Assembly: GCA_012730105.1 (NCBI GenBank)
Contig: JAAYBJ010000322.1
Coordinates: 1 to 40,101, forward strand
Source: Candidatus Hydrogenedentota bacterium
Lineage (GTDB): Bacteria > Hydrogenedentota > Hydrogenedentia > Hydrogenedentales > CAITNO01
Direction of reading: 5' to 3'
DNA length: 40,101 nucleotides
The position numbers and the translations under genes were made by a program. This document shows, piece by piece, positions 1 to 8,164 of this stretch (position 1 is the stretch's first letter; each line of letters opens with the position of its first letter). The notes under the pieces were generated by a model that was given only the letters and a program-made list of their open reading frames with translations, searched no databases and was not told where the DNA came from.

Positions 1-353
1 ATTTCGTGGAAGCCATAGGCGGGCGTGGGGTGTCCAAAGGCGGCGGACCCGCCCAAGACAATAATCCTGCACGTTCCAGGTTCTTTGGTTTTCGGAATGC
101 TGAACCCCCACATTTCGAAGTCGTCCACTGTGGGAACTCCGCCAAGCCTGTACATAAACTGTTGATAGTAACCCGGGTTGATCGCGTATGCCGGGGTGTC
201 CGAGAATGGATTATCAACAAAGAGGGGGATGGGCGGAGCGATGTCGATCAAAATAAATACCGCTTCCAACGCTGCAATAATGGCAACAACTAGAAGTAAC
301 CCGCACAAAAAGATGCGCACCATACCCATCGCAAATCGAAAAAATTTCCGCAT
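1..353 (-). CDS. SGNH/GDSL-hydrolase-like protein, N-terminal part (cut by window edge)
   Basis: Reading from the ATG at 353 towards base 1 gives 117 codons with no stop, so the 3' end lies outside the window. Residues about 10-38 are a single hydrophobic segment after a basic start (MRKFFRF), a signal anchor or signal peptide. After a Pro-rich stretch, residues 97-107 read RIIVLGGSAAFG, which resembles block I of SGNH hydrolases, with the Ser of GGS as the candidate nucleophile. This family includes membrane-anchored proteins that de-acetylate or acylate polysaccharides. The gene lies 71 bp downstream of wecE on the same strand, so a role in surface sugar modification is a reasonable inference. 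The catalytic Asp/His block would be outside the window, so activity cannot be judged. An AGAGGGA ribosome site lies about 12 bases before the start. Confidence 0.6.
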   Translation of the reverse strand, partial: MRKFFRFAMGMVRIFLCGLLLVVAIIAALEAVFILIDIAPPIPLFVDNPFSDTPAYAINPGYYQQFMYRLGGVPTVDDFEMWGFSIPKTKEPGTCRIIVLGGSAAFGHPTPAYGFHE

Positions 354-424
354 TATCTGTTTGTATTCCCTCTTATACTGGAAAATGCGAGGAATAACTA
401 TTTCTTCCTCCTTACCTCCCGCTT

Positions 425-1558
425 CTAACAGGTGAAGGCTCTGATCTTAGTGATGATCTCCTCCTGTTGTACATCGGCAAGTCCATAATAGAACGGCAAC
501 CGCACCAGCCTCGTGCTGATATCTTCCGTTACAGGGCAGTCCCCTTCTTTGCCGCCCCATCGTCGTCCCATTCTTGAGAGATGTAGCGGCAGATAGTGAA
601 ACACGGTATGTATATCCCGTTCCCGCATATGAGCGATAAACCTGTCTCTACAGTTTTCAGAAGGTAGAATCAGGTAGAAAATATGACAGGCTTGCTGGCA
701 ATTTGGTGGCACAACCGGGATGCGTACGGATTGCGCGTCCGCCCAAGACTGTAAACTGTCCCGATAACGCCGCCATATTTCCCTTCGTTTTTCATATACC
801 GCTTGAAATCGGTCAAGTTGCGCCAGCAGCATGGCCGCCAGAATGTCCGACAATACATAGCTGCTGCCAAAGTCCACCCAGCTGTACTTGTCCACCTCTC
901 CCCGAAAAAAGGCCTGGCGGTTGGTTCCTTTTTCACGAATGATTTCAGCCCTCTCAATGTAGTGTTCATCATTGATGAGAAGAGCCCCCCCCTCGCCGCA
1001 GGTGTAGTTTTTTGTCTCGTGAAAACTCAATGCCGCCATCTGCCCCCAGGAACCCAGCGGTTTGTGTTGAAAAGCGCCCGACAATCCGTGCGCATTGTCT
1101 TCAATTACGACCAGGTTATTTCGCTTGGCAATTTCGGATATAGCATCCATGGCACAGGCGACACCGGCATAATGCAGCGGTATTACCGCGCGGGTTCGGG
1201 AGGTGATGTACTTTTTCAGTTGCGTTTCATCGAGATTCAGCGTATCTGCGCGTATGTCCGCAAAAACAGGGGTAGCCCCGTGCAGCACGAACGCGTTGGC
1301 CGTGGAGACGAACGCGAAGGACGGGACGATAATTTCATCGCCGGGTTGCAGGTTGAGAAGCAGCGCGCTTATTTCCAGCGCGCTGGTGCAGGAGGTCGTC
1401 AGCAGGGCGCGTTTCGAAAGGGTTACGGATTCCAAGAGCGCCTCACAGCGCCGGGTATATGGACCGTTACCCATGATGTGCCCCGACGCCAGAACCTCCT
1501 CTATATAGCCCAATTCATTTCCCACAGGCGATGCCTGGTTGAAAGGAATAAGCGACAT
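425..1558 (-). CDS. wecE: dTDP-4-amino-4,6-dideoxygalactose transaminase (WecE/RffA type)
   Basis: PLP-dependent DegT/DnrJ/EryC1 aminotransferase of about 377 residues. It follows E. coli WecE closely along its whole length, for example IPFN near the start, SCTSALE at 56-62, QPGDEIIVPS, STANAFVL, HYAGVAC and REKGTNR. The PLP lysine is K183 in SFHETKNYT; the Asp holding the pyridine nitrogen is D154 in IEDNAHG. WecE makes dTDP-Fuc4N, the precursor of Fuc4NAc in enterobacterial common antigen or O-antigens. An upstream ATG at 1588 is in frame, but the ATG at 1558 fits the family N-terminus and has GGGAGG about 11 bases before it. No glycosyltransferase or other sugar-nucleotide gene adjoins it, so the final glycan is unknown. 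The downstream gene is the SGNH-like protein. Confidence 0.93.
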   Translation of the reverse strand: MSLIPFNQASPVGNELGYIEEVLASGHIMGNGPYTRRCEALLESVTLSKRALLTTSCTSALEISALLLNLQPGDEIIVPSFAFVSTANAFVLHGATPVFADIRADTLNLDETQLKKYITSRTRAVIPLHYAGVACAMDAISEIAKRNNLVVIEDNAHGLSGAFQHKPLGSWGQMAALSFHETKNYTCGEGGALLINDEHYIERAEIIREKGTNRQAFFRGEVDKYSWVDFGSSYVLSDILAAMLLAQLDRFQAVYEKRREIWRRYRDSLQSWADAQSVRIPVVPPNCQQACHIFYLILPSENCRDRFIAHMRERDIHTVFHYLPLHLSRMGRRWGGKEGDCPVTEDISTRLVRLPFYYGLADVQQEEIITKIRAFTC

Positions 1559-1605
1559 AACCTGTTTTGCCTCCCGGTATTCACGCAAACCAATCCAATG
1601 CTTTA

Positions 1606-1611
1606 ATTATA
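1606..1611 (-). promoter_or_regulatory. possible -10 element upstream of wecE
   Basis: On the minus strand this reads TATAAT, a perfect -10, about 48 bases before the wecE ATG in an AT-rich pocket between thiF and wecE. No convincing -35 is seen at 16-18 bases upstream. If real, wecE is transcribed separately from thiF. Confidence 0.35.
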
Positions 1612-1673
1612 CAATTTATTCGTCGAGATGCATAACTGGATTCCGCAATCTTCGTCGTGTTGCACACATGCAT

Positions 1674-2492
1674 TCAGGCCTCGCTCTCCCCAAGCAGCAA
1701 ACGCAACACGATATTGGCCTGATGATGGGCGACAACGCCGACCCGGGGCGCCATGAGGCCGCACCCCCGAACACACGCAGAGGATCCATCGCCGCACAGG
1801 TACAGCCTCCCGCTGACCCGGCCCGTCCGCACTAAGTTGGCGCTTGTGTGACCGGCCATACCGGACGCGGCAACGACCATTGTATTGGGGAAGGTTTTCA
1901 GTACGGTCTCGACCAGCATCGCCTTTTCCTCTTCCCGGTCGAAGGCTTCCACGACCACTTGGGTTTCTTGGAAAATCTTCGGGATATTCTCCGGCGTAAG
2001 GCGTACCGTGTGGGTTGTCACCGCGACAGCGGGATTTACCCGTGCAAGGGTGTCCGCGAGCGCGTCCGTTTTCAACAAGCCAATCTGATCCACGAAGTAC
2101 TGCTGCCTGTTCAGATTGCTGGGCTCGACGACATCGAAGTCCGCCAGCACCAGTCTCCCCACACCAGTCCTCGCGAGCGCCACGGCGACAGCCGAGCCCA
2201 GCCCGCCCAGTCCGGCTATCGCGACTGAAGACTGTTTCAAAATCCGGTGTACCCCCGGCGTATGCCTGGCCGTCATCAGCGTCTCCAGTTCCTCGTGTGA
2301 GAGGATTTCACCTTTTACGATAAAGACAATGGCGTCTCCGTCGCACAGGGGCTGGTCCTCAAGTATTGGAATTCCATTACAAATTACGACATCCGCTCCC
2401 GGTTTCACGGTGTCTCTTAATTTGAAAATGGTAGTTCCCACCTCAATTGTCCTCGGGGATTCTGAGACAAGAACCGTAATTTCCGCTTTCAT
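1674..2492 (-). CDS. thiF: ThiF-family adenylyltransferase with N-terminal ThiS-like domain
   Basis: 272 residues. Residues 1-66 have the beta-grasp pattern of ThiS/MoaD (VVICNGIPI, GDAIVFIVKGE). Residues 70-272 are an E1-like ThiF domain: ARHTPGVH, the nucleotide-binding loop GLGGLG at 94-99, DFDVVEPSNLNRQQYF at 118-133, VEAFD, and ASGMAGH. This arrangement matches the shorter ThiF type that I recall from clostridia; such enzymes adenylate the C-terminus of ThiS in thiazole synthesis. The built-in ThiS-like part has no terminal Gly-Gly, so it is unlikely to be the sulfur carrier itself. No thiG, thiH or separate thiS is in the window. MoeB or HesA are alternatives, but the CxxC zinc pairs typical of MoeB are absent. 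GAGGG lies 9 bases before the ATG. The gene is 60 bp downstream of the M28-like gene on the same strand. Confidence 0.82.
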   Translation of the reverse strand: MKAEITVLVSESPRTIEVGTTIFKLRDTVKPGADVVICNGIPILEDQPLCDGDAIVFIVKGEILSHEELETLMTARHTPGVHRILKQSSVAIAGLGGLGSAVAVALARTGVGRLVLADFDVVEPSNLNRQQYFVDQIGLLKTDALADTLARVNPAVAVTTHTVRLTPENIPKIFQETQVVVEAFDREEEKAMLVETVLKTFPNTMVVAASGMAGHTSANLVRTGRVSGRLYLCGDGSSACVRGCGLMAPRVGVVAHHQANIVLRLLLGESEA

Positions 2493-2552
2493 GTTTCTAT
2501 CCCTCTTCGCAGCGGCGCCGGATTACAGTCGGAAGGCCTTGGCACACGAATA

Positions 2553-3716
2553 TTACCCCTCTTTTTTTTCATGCTCGTCGATTACGGAGCGTCCCAGCGC
2601 CTCGGCAAAACACGCGGCATTGAAAACCGCCCGGGAGTCGAGGCTCATCCGCGTATCTTCTTCGGCCCCGTAATTGACGGGAAGATTCTGCTCATCGAGA
2701 CCGATAAGGCTGATTACGTTCATGCCCCGGAGAAGCGGCAGGTACGCATTCGTGGCGAAATCATGCACGCGAGCGCTTCTAGCCTTGAAACTTTCCGCGC
2801 ATCCAGTAGCGGCCTGAATCAGCCTTTTGGAGCAGGGTGCCCGAAACAACATGCCTTCCGCTTCCGTGTAACACAGGTCTCCCGCCCCCACGCCTTCCAA
2901 ATTGATAATGTATGTTTCCTTTTTAAGCGCGGTAATTTCACCAATCAGGGATCGCATTCCGGCCATGTTGGCAAAATGGCCCCCGGAAACATAAAAGAGC
3001 ACGGATGCCTTTTTTACAGGGTTCTTGCACAGCCGCTCGGCAATTTCCAATAACGCGGCAATTCCAGAGGCGTTATGATTGGCGCCTTGAGACGCATCCC
3101 CGCCAAAAGAGGCTATAAAAACTGCCGTGGCCGTCAGCGTGAAGAATACGAGACAACCCATTCTAATCCACCCTGTCAGGGGGTTAACCGCGCCCAGGTA
3201 AACTCCGTAGGCATCGATACAGCAGGTCGCAAGCACAAGCACCATCCCGATCATGATCAGCCGGTGGAAACGACGTATAAAAGGCAACCCTGAAGCGCTT
3301 GACACTGGATTGTTGTCCGTGTCCAGGTACGCTGTAAAGACCAGCAGGCGGTCGGTGTCCCCGCCTTCTTTGAAGCCAACCACACTGGTGGATTCATAAT
3401 ACGCGAGCAGGCGCGAAAATACAGGGTAACCGATACATTCGGCCATATAGGCAAGAAATATCAAGAACCCGTAACAGAAGGCCGCCGTGGGCCACCAGAA
3501 TGCGATGACGCAGGTAACGACAAATTCGCCATAATACGCGGCCATTACCAGCCTGAAATTCTCCACAACGCCGAAACTCGTCCTATGTGCGTCATCCACA
3601 AAAGGACGCAATCTTTCTAAAACGTAATTCGCAGCCCGCTCTTCCTGTTCCGTGGCGGACTGCCGGTGTTCCAGGCTTTCCGTTAAAAATTGAATGTCCT
3701 TTTTGATGTTTTCCAT
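2553..3716 (-). CDS. membrane protein with degenerate M28 (aminopeptidase) fold
   Basis: 387 residues. The order of landmarks is that of M28 zinc peptidases: LLVFTAYLDT at 124-133 (family: AHYDS), GANHNASGIAALLEIA at 211-226 (family: GADDNASG), FYVSGGHFANMAGMRS at 241-256 (family: a Glu-Glu pair then GS), YIINLEGVGAG at 269-279 (family: NLDMVG), and NYGAEEDTRMSLD at 348-360 (family: H..DT). At each expected metal or catalytic position the usual residue is replaced (His to Tyr, Asp to His, Glu-Glu to His-Phe, Asp to Glu, His to Gly). Hydrophobic segments at about 57-92, 152-173 and 184-204 interrupt the domain. I infer a non-catalytic membrane protein derived from M28; the alignment is by eye. 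Its partner and role are unknown. It lies between the radical SAM gene and thiF, all on the minus strand. Confidence 0.6.
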   Translation of the reverse strand: MENIKKDIQFLTESLEHRQSATEQEERAANYVLERLRPFVDDAHRTSFGVVENFRLVMAAYYGEFVVTCVIAFWWPTAAFCYGFLIFLAYMAECIGYPVFSRLLAYYESTSVVGFKEGGDTDRLLVFTAYLDTDNNPVSSASGLPFIRRFHRLIMIGMVLVLATCCIDAYGVYLGAVNPLTGWIRMGCLVFFTLTATAVFIASFGGDASQGANHNASGIAALLEIAERLCKNPVKKASVLFYVSGGHFANMAGMRSLIGEITALKKETYIINLEGVGAGDLCYTEAEGMLFRAPCSKRLIQAATGCAESFKARSARVHDFATNAYLPLLRGMNVISLIGLDEQNLPVNYGAEEDTRMSLDSRAVFNAACFAEALGRSVIDEHEKKEG

Positions 3717-3938
3717 GTGACCCCAGGTTCCCGCGCACTGCCCCGCGCGTACTTCCCTGATTTCCTTGTGTTTCAGCCCGATAAACTGTCAACGCCCTGT
3801 ATCCTATCAGCCGGTTACATTATACGTTTTCGAGAGGATATACCCCAAGAACAGGTACTATCCTGAACGGAAGTAATTCGCTATCAGGGGAATACCTTCT
3901 CTGCACCGTTTGTAAGGATTTCACTTCGAGGGAAAGAT

Positions 3939-5378
3939 TCACTGGAGCAGGTCCAATACATCTTTTCGCCCCGGCAGACGCCGAAATTCCATTTCGATGG
4001 TATGGGCGGCCAATTCCCTGTTCAGGCCTTTGTAGTGAAGAAAGCTGAACAAGAGTTTCGCCAACTGAGCCAGTGGCAGGCCATGGGTGCGTTTTTCTTT
4101 TTGCCAGATATAGGAAGCAAATTCTTCAAAGGCATGAAAGGGGGACGGATTGGTCTGCCACAGTAATTCCAGACTTTTTGAAAAATTGCCGTGGTTATAA
4201 TACAGATCGAAGTACCTTGCAAAGCGCTTCATGCCTTGTATGTCGCTGAACGAGAGATGTTGCGTCTGCAATACCTCGTAGGGTGGAGTGGCGTCAAACG
4301 CCGATCCTGCATCGCTTTCATCTGCCAAGGGTGTTCCTTTCAAGCGTTTCAGCAAACCGACCTGAATTTCCTGCACCCCTGAGTTTACCAGGGCGTCAAA
4401 GCCTATGGCGACACTAGTAGTGTCCTCTCCGGGAAGCCCGACAATCAAATCGGCATGCAGAGCGGCCCCCGTGTTATTGCGGAGGAAATCTATCGTTTCC
4501 ATGGTCCGCTCTATATTCTGATTGCGCCTGATCCGCCTTTGCACCTCCTGGCTGAAACTCTGTACACCCAGTTCCAGGTGTAGGGCCTTGCCGGGAAAGG
4601 CCTCGATTTTCTCCAGAACCGCCGGTGAAATCCGGTCCGGCATGATTTCAAAATGCAGTTGGGTGTCTCCAGAAGACTGTTCCAGAAAGAAATCCATAAT
4701 TTCCAGGACCCGTCTTTCATCGGTGTTAAAAGTCCTGTCCGTAAACTTGAATAACCGCACTCCCCGGTCCAGAAGAACTCGCATCGCGGCCAGGAAACTA
4801 TCGAGGGAGAAATAGCGTACTCTTTCATCCCGTGACGACAGGCAGAAGGTGCAGCGATAGGGGCAGCCCCGGGAGCTTTCCACGTATACGATCCGGTTTC
4901 GTATATCTTCATCCGTGTATAAGTCATAAGGGCTGGGAAGTTCTTCGAGGTCGGGCGGAGACGCGTCGATAATCCCTTTCTTCGGTTTTGAGCCCGCATC
5001 CAGCTGCCGGATCAATTCCGTCAGCGCTCTTTCGCCCTCACCGCGGATGACGTAATCCACTACGTTGAGGTATAGGCTCTCTTCCGTTTCTCCGAGCATT
5101 TCCGGTCCACCGAATATCAGGACGATACCGGGAGATACGGCATGCAGGATCTCCGCGACATGATTGAGTAGTTCAACGTTCCAGATGTAGACCCCGAAGC
5201 CTATAACTTGCGGCTGCAAGGCAAGGAGTGCTTCGGCAATCTCGAAGGGTGACTGCTGAATCGTAAATTCATGAACGTGGGGATGGTAGCCCGCAACACG
5301 CAGGGAAGCTTCCAGACGCCTCAAACCAAAGGCGCAATGGAAATAGCGCGCATTCGCGGTTGTCAAAAGGATTTCCAC
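3939..5378 (-). CDS. B12-binding domain radical SAM protein (DUF4080-type)
   Basis: 479 residues. Residues 1-130 form a Rossmann-like cobalamin-binding domain (LLTTANARYFHCAFGLRRL, GFGVYIWN, IFGGPEM, YVIRGEGE). The radical SAM core begins with SRGCPYRCTFC; Cys 172, 176 and 179 are the 4Fe-4S ligands for SAM. LHLELGVQSF and ADLIVGLPGE are conserved core strands, and the tail after about 380 resembles the DUF4080 region of these proteins. Members act as methyltransferases or do other radical chemistry on largely unknown substrates; substrate unknown here. The start is a GTG, chosen because the protein begins as homologues do (xILLTT). A GAGGAAAG ribosome site lies somewhat far upstream. It is not an anaerobic sulfatase maturase: it has the B12 domain and lacks the extra Cys clusters. 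Confidence 0.85.
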   Translation of the reverse strand: MEILLTTANARYFHCAFGLRRLEASLRVAGYHPHVHEFTIQQSPFEIAEALLALQPQVIGFGVYIWNVELLNHVAEILHAVSPGIVLIFGGPEMLGETEESLYLNVVDYVIRGEGERALTELIRQLDAGSKPKKGIIDASPPDLEELPSPYDLYTDEDIRNRIVYVESSRGCPYRCTFCLSSRDERVRYFSLDSFLAAMRVLLDRGVRLFKFTDRTFNTDERRVLEIMDFFLEQSSGDTQLHFEIMPDRISPAVLEKIEAFPGKALHLELGVQSFSQEVQRRIRRNQNIERTMETIDFLRNNTGAALHADLIVGLPGEDTTSVAIGFDALVNSGVQEIQVGLLKRLKGTPLADESDAGSAFDATPPYEVLQTQHLSFSDIQGMKRFARYFDLYYNHGNFSKSLELLWQTNPSPFHAFEEFASYIWQKEKRTHGLPLAQLAKLLFSFLHYKGLNRELAAHTIEMEFRRLPGRKDVLDLLQ

Positions 5379-5528
5379 CGGAAAAGTTCTTTCCTCGCCT
5401 TTCCTTCAGGGGTCCCAGGTGTCTTGAGATACCTCGTCCCCGGGTGAATTCGGCGAGTATTCGCAACCTATACAATCGGGTTTAAACCCCGACGGTAACA
5501 GACCGCCGGCGCTGCCGGAGGGTCGGCC

Positions 5529-6218
5529 TTAGTTGATACCCGTATTGAGATTGATATTCACCACGCCATTTTCAAGGGCGACCAGTACCATGAGCGTCCG
5601 TTCCTCCTTTTCAAAAGTCAACATGGAGGCGTCTCCGGCCTGTGCCGCGGACAGGGTTTGATTCCATCCCTTTTCCGGGCAGGTCTTTTTGTAAAACGCG
5701 GCGACATCGTCAATGGTATCTGTCGTAGTACCCACCACCGAGAAAGCCGGTCCCGTATTTTCCATCACCATCTGGATCGTCATCCCCGGGTAAAGCAACA
5801 CATCTTTCGGGAAATTTTCCGGTACTTTGGTGCCCGTGCCGGATTGCATGGTCAGGGTGCCGTCCGGGCCGGACATGTTCATTTGCGACGAATCATCTGT
5901 CGCACTTACCGTCATTGTGGATTGTTTGTTGTTTTCATCCGTAACCGTCATAGAAAAAGACTTGTCATTCTCGTCGATCTTGACATCCACATCCTCCCCC
6001 CCGCTTCCCACCGCCTGTTCCACGAGCTTTTCCGCCACTTTTTCGGCGGCTGTGCTGGAGGTATCGACTTCTTTTACCTCCGTCTGCGATTCAACAGCCT
6101 GTGCCGCCGGTTCATTTGCGCTTGAATCTTCGGCCTTCTTGCCGCCGCACCCGAAAACCATTAGCAACAAGGCAACAGTAAACAAAGTCGTTTGTAAAGC
6201 AACGCTAAATTTTTTCAT
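5529..6218 (-). CDS. putative lipoprotein, unknown function
   Basis: 229 residues from the ATG at 6218; a longer frame opens at 6380 but the inner ATG has AAGGAAC a few bases upstream and starts a textbook lipoprotein signal. The signal is MKKF, a hydrophobic stretch, and lipobox VFGC with C24. A charged linker rich in Ser, Glu and Ala (25-75) leads to a region of TVTDENNK-type beta strands. The C-terminal part has FPKDVLLYPGMTI and VAAFYKKTCPEKGWN, a pattern seen in small bacterial lipoproteins of unknown role. It would be lipidated after LspA cleavage (lspA is at 31939) and held at the periplasmic membrane face. It is divergent from the GltS-type transporter. Confidence 0.75.
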   Translation of the reverse strand: MKKFSVALQTTLFTVALLLMVFGCGGKKAEDSSANEPAAQAVESQTEVKEVDTSSTAAEKVAEKLVEQAVGSGGEDVDVKIDENDKSFSMTVTDENNKQSTMTVSATDDSSQMNMSGPDGTLTMQSGTGTKVPENFPKDVLLYPGMTIQMVMENTGPAFSVVGTTTDTIDDVAAFYKKTCPEKGWNQTLSAAQAGDASMLTFEKEERTLMVLVALENGVVNINLNTGIN

Positions 6219-6644
6219 GGGTTGTTCCTTTTTGTCTGGCGCATTGTCAAAGAGATGAACATTATCATACCACAATTGCCTATATTTTCTTACCGAAGAC
6301 ACGGTGATTCTGGTTACCCGTGGATTCATAGGAACGGAAGAGTCGGATACCAGGAGCGACCGAATACGCTTTCTTGTCATTAGTCATCTTTCACATCTTC
6401 ACTGATGCCGGGTTCGGATACACGCATATCTGAGAAACTGGCAAGGGAGCGAAACCTCGGCAAGACGCCAGCGACTATTGTTCAGGATGTCCCAAAAGTG
6501 TACGGGAGCAATTGCTTTTCTTTCTTCTTCTGTTCTACCATGAGTCCAGAAGGGTAAGACAGGTCGATCGGAGGAGAAAAGAAAATCTCTTGTCAACCAT
6601 ATCAATAACCATGGAAAGGGTATTACGCGACAGTGGAAGTGACA
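6219..6644. other. divergent intergenic region, no gene seen
   Basis: 426 bases between the lipoprotein (minus) and the transporter (plus). Short frames on both strands have no ribosome site or recognisable protein. It should hold promoters for both flanking genes; on the minus strand TATGAT (revcomp of 6266-6271) is a weak -10 candidate for the lipoprotein, without a clear -35. Confidence 0.4.
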
Positions 6645-8057
6645 ATGAACAGCTTTGGTGCGGTAACGGCTGCGGCGATCATCATCGCTTTGCTCATACT
6701 GGCGGCAAAAGGATTGCGGCTATGGGTGCGTGTTTTTGACCGTTTTTTCCTGCCGACTTCCGTGATTGCGGGTCTGCTGGGCTTATGCCTGGGTCCGCAG
6801 ATCGTGGGACGTCTTTACGAGGAAGGAACCTACCTGAGCCAGGGCATCTTTCCCTCACCAATAGTGGACGTATGGCGTCAAATGCCCGGTATTCTGATCA
6901 GTTTCGTTTTTGCGGGTCTGTTCCTGGGAAAACAACTGCCGCCCGCCCGAAAGATATGGCGCCTGGGCGGGCCACAGGTATTGCTGGGCTGTACCATATC
7001 CTTTGGCCAGTACGCTTTCGGATTGCTCGCTGCGGTACTGATACTGACCCCGTTCATGGAGGTGAATCCCCTGAGCGGTCTGCTCCTGGAGATTTCCATG
7101 TCCGGCGGCCATGGCACCGCGGCGGGGCTTGCCGGCACCTTTGCTGAACTCGGGTTCGCGGAAGGCCAGGACCTTGCCCTGGGATTGGCCACGATTGGGC
7201 TTATTTCCGGTGTTGTATTCGGTACGCTATTCATCAACCACGCCGTGCGCAGTGATGCCATTACCATTGCCCGGGAAGAACCGGCTTCCGATGACGAGCA
7301 TTACGACCTTACCTCTATTCAGGACAACGAAAAAACGAACCGCAAGCCGGCATCCGACACCACCTCCGATCCCCTGACCCTGCATTTTGCCCTTTTGTCC
7401 CTGTCCCTTATTATCGGCGAATTGTTGCGCCGCGGCCTGGTGCTTTTTGAACGCCTCACGTATGGACCGCTGACGGGCGACATCATGTCGCATGTTCCTC
7501 TTTTTCCCATGGCGATGATCGGCGGCGCCATCCTGCAGGCCATACTGACCTCCAGCGGCAAGTCGAAGTATGTGTCCCGCGAATTGGTTAACCGTATTTC
7601 GGGACTTTGCCTGGACTTCATCATTGTGGCCTCGCTCGCGACAATGTCGCTGTCGAGCATCGGGGAAAACTGGATGGCCTTTGTCATTCTAGCCGCTACG
7701 GGCATGGGATGGACGGTGTTCTGCTTCTGGGTGCTGGCACCGCGCATGCTGCCTGACCGCTGGTTTGAAAGGGCCATCGGTGATTTCGGCCAGGGCACAG
7801 GCATGGTGGTAAGCGGGCTTTTGTTAATGCGGATCGCCGACCCGAAAAATAAAAGCGGCGCCTTGGAGGCATTCGGGTGCAAACAACTCGCCTTTGAACC
7901 CTTCTTGGGCGGAGGTATAATTACCGCCATAGCATTACCCCTCTGCGCCCGTTTGGGCGCTATGACGATGCTTGTTTTCTTCGCTGTTGCGACTTTGACG
8001 GTCATTGTGCTCGGAATCACCGTTTTCGGCCCATCCTCGAGCAACCCGCGAGACTAA
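6645..8057 (+). CDS. sodium/glutamate symporter family (GltS-like) transporter
   Basis: 470 residues from the ATG at 6645, which has TGGAAGT 4-5 bases before it; a GTG at 6633 is also in frame. Ten or more hydrophobic helices are arranged as two homologous halves, as in GltS. The first half contains LLLEISMSGGHGTAAGLAGTF, the reentrant-loop signature GGHGTA; the second contains GDFGQGTGMVVSGLLLMRIADP. GltS imports glutamate with sodium across the inner membrane. At 470 residues it is longer than the 401-residue E. coli protein, mainly through a hydrophilic loop around residues 205-250 (rich in Asp, Glu, Ser, Thr). Substrate cannot be fixed from sequence; other dicarboxylates are possible. No operon partner. 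Confidence 0.82.
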   Translation: MNSFGAVTAAAIIIALLILAAKGLRLWVRVFDRFFLPTSVIAGLLGLCLGPQIVGRLYEEGTYLSQGIFPSPIVDVWRQMPGILISFVFAGLFLGKQLPPARKIWRLGGPQVLLGCTISFGQYAFGLLAAVLILTPFMEVNPLSGLLLEISMSGGHGTAAGLAGTFAELGFAEGQDLALGLATIGLISGVVFGTLFINHAVRSDAITIAREEPASDDEHYDLTSIQDNEKTNRKPASDTTSDPLTLHFALLSLSLIIGELLRRGLVLFERLTYGPLTGDIMSHVPLFPMAMIGGAILQAILTSSGKSKYVSRELVNRISGLCLDFIIVASLATMSLSSIGENWMAFVILAATGMGWTVFCFWVLAPRMLPDRWFERAIGDFGQGTGMVVSGLLLMRIADPKNKSGALEAFGCKQLAFEPFLGGGIITAIALPLCARLGAMTMLVFFAVATLTVIVLGITVFGPSSSNPRD

Positions 8058-8164
8058 GCCGCAAGTCGCTGGAAGGCTACGTAAACGCTATAAGCAGCCG
8101 GGTTGTTGTGTCTCATTAAGCAATACCCCCCATAGCGACTGGCACGCTTTTCCCCTGTAGCGTC

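Noticed and set aside
2493-2552. TPP riboswitch before thiF
   Set aside because: Only 60 bases separate it from the previous gene and none of the conserved THI-box motifs are present.
3939-5378. Radical SAM protein as anaerobic sulfatase maturase for the two sulfatases
   Set aside because: It has an N-terminal cobalamin domain and a DUF4080-like tail and lacks the extra Cys clusters of anSME enzymes.
6405-6480. Possible tRNA (GGGTTCGGAT resembles a T-loop)
   Set aside because: No acceptor, D or anticodon stems can be formed around it.
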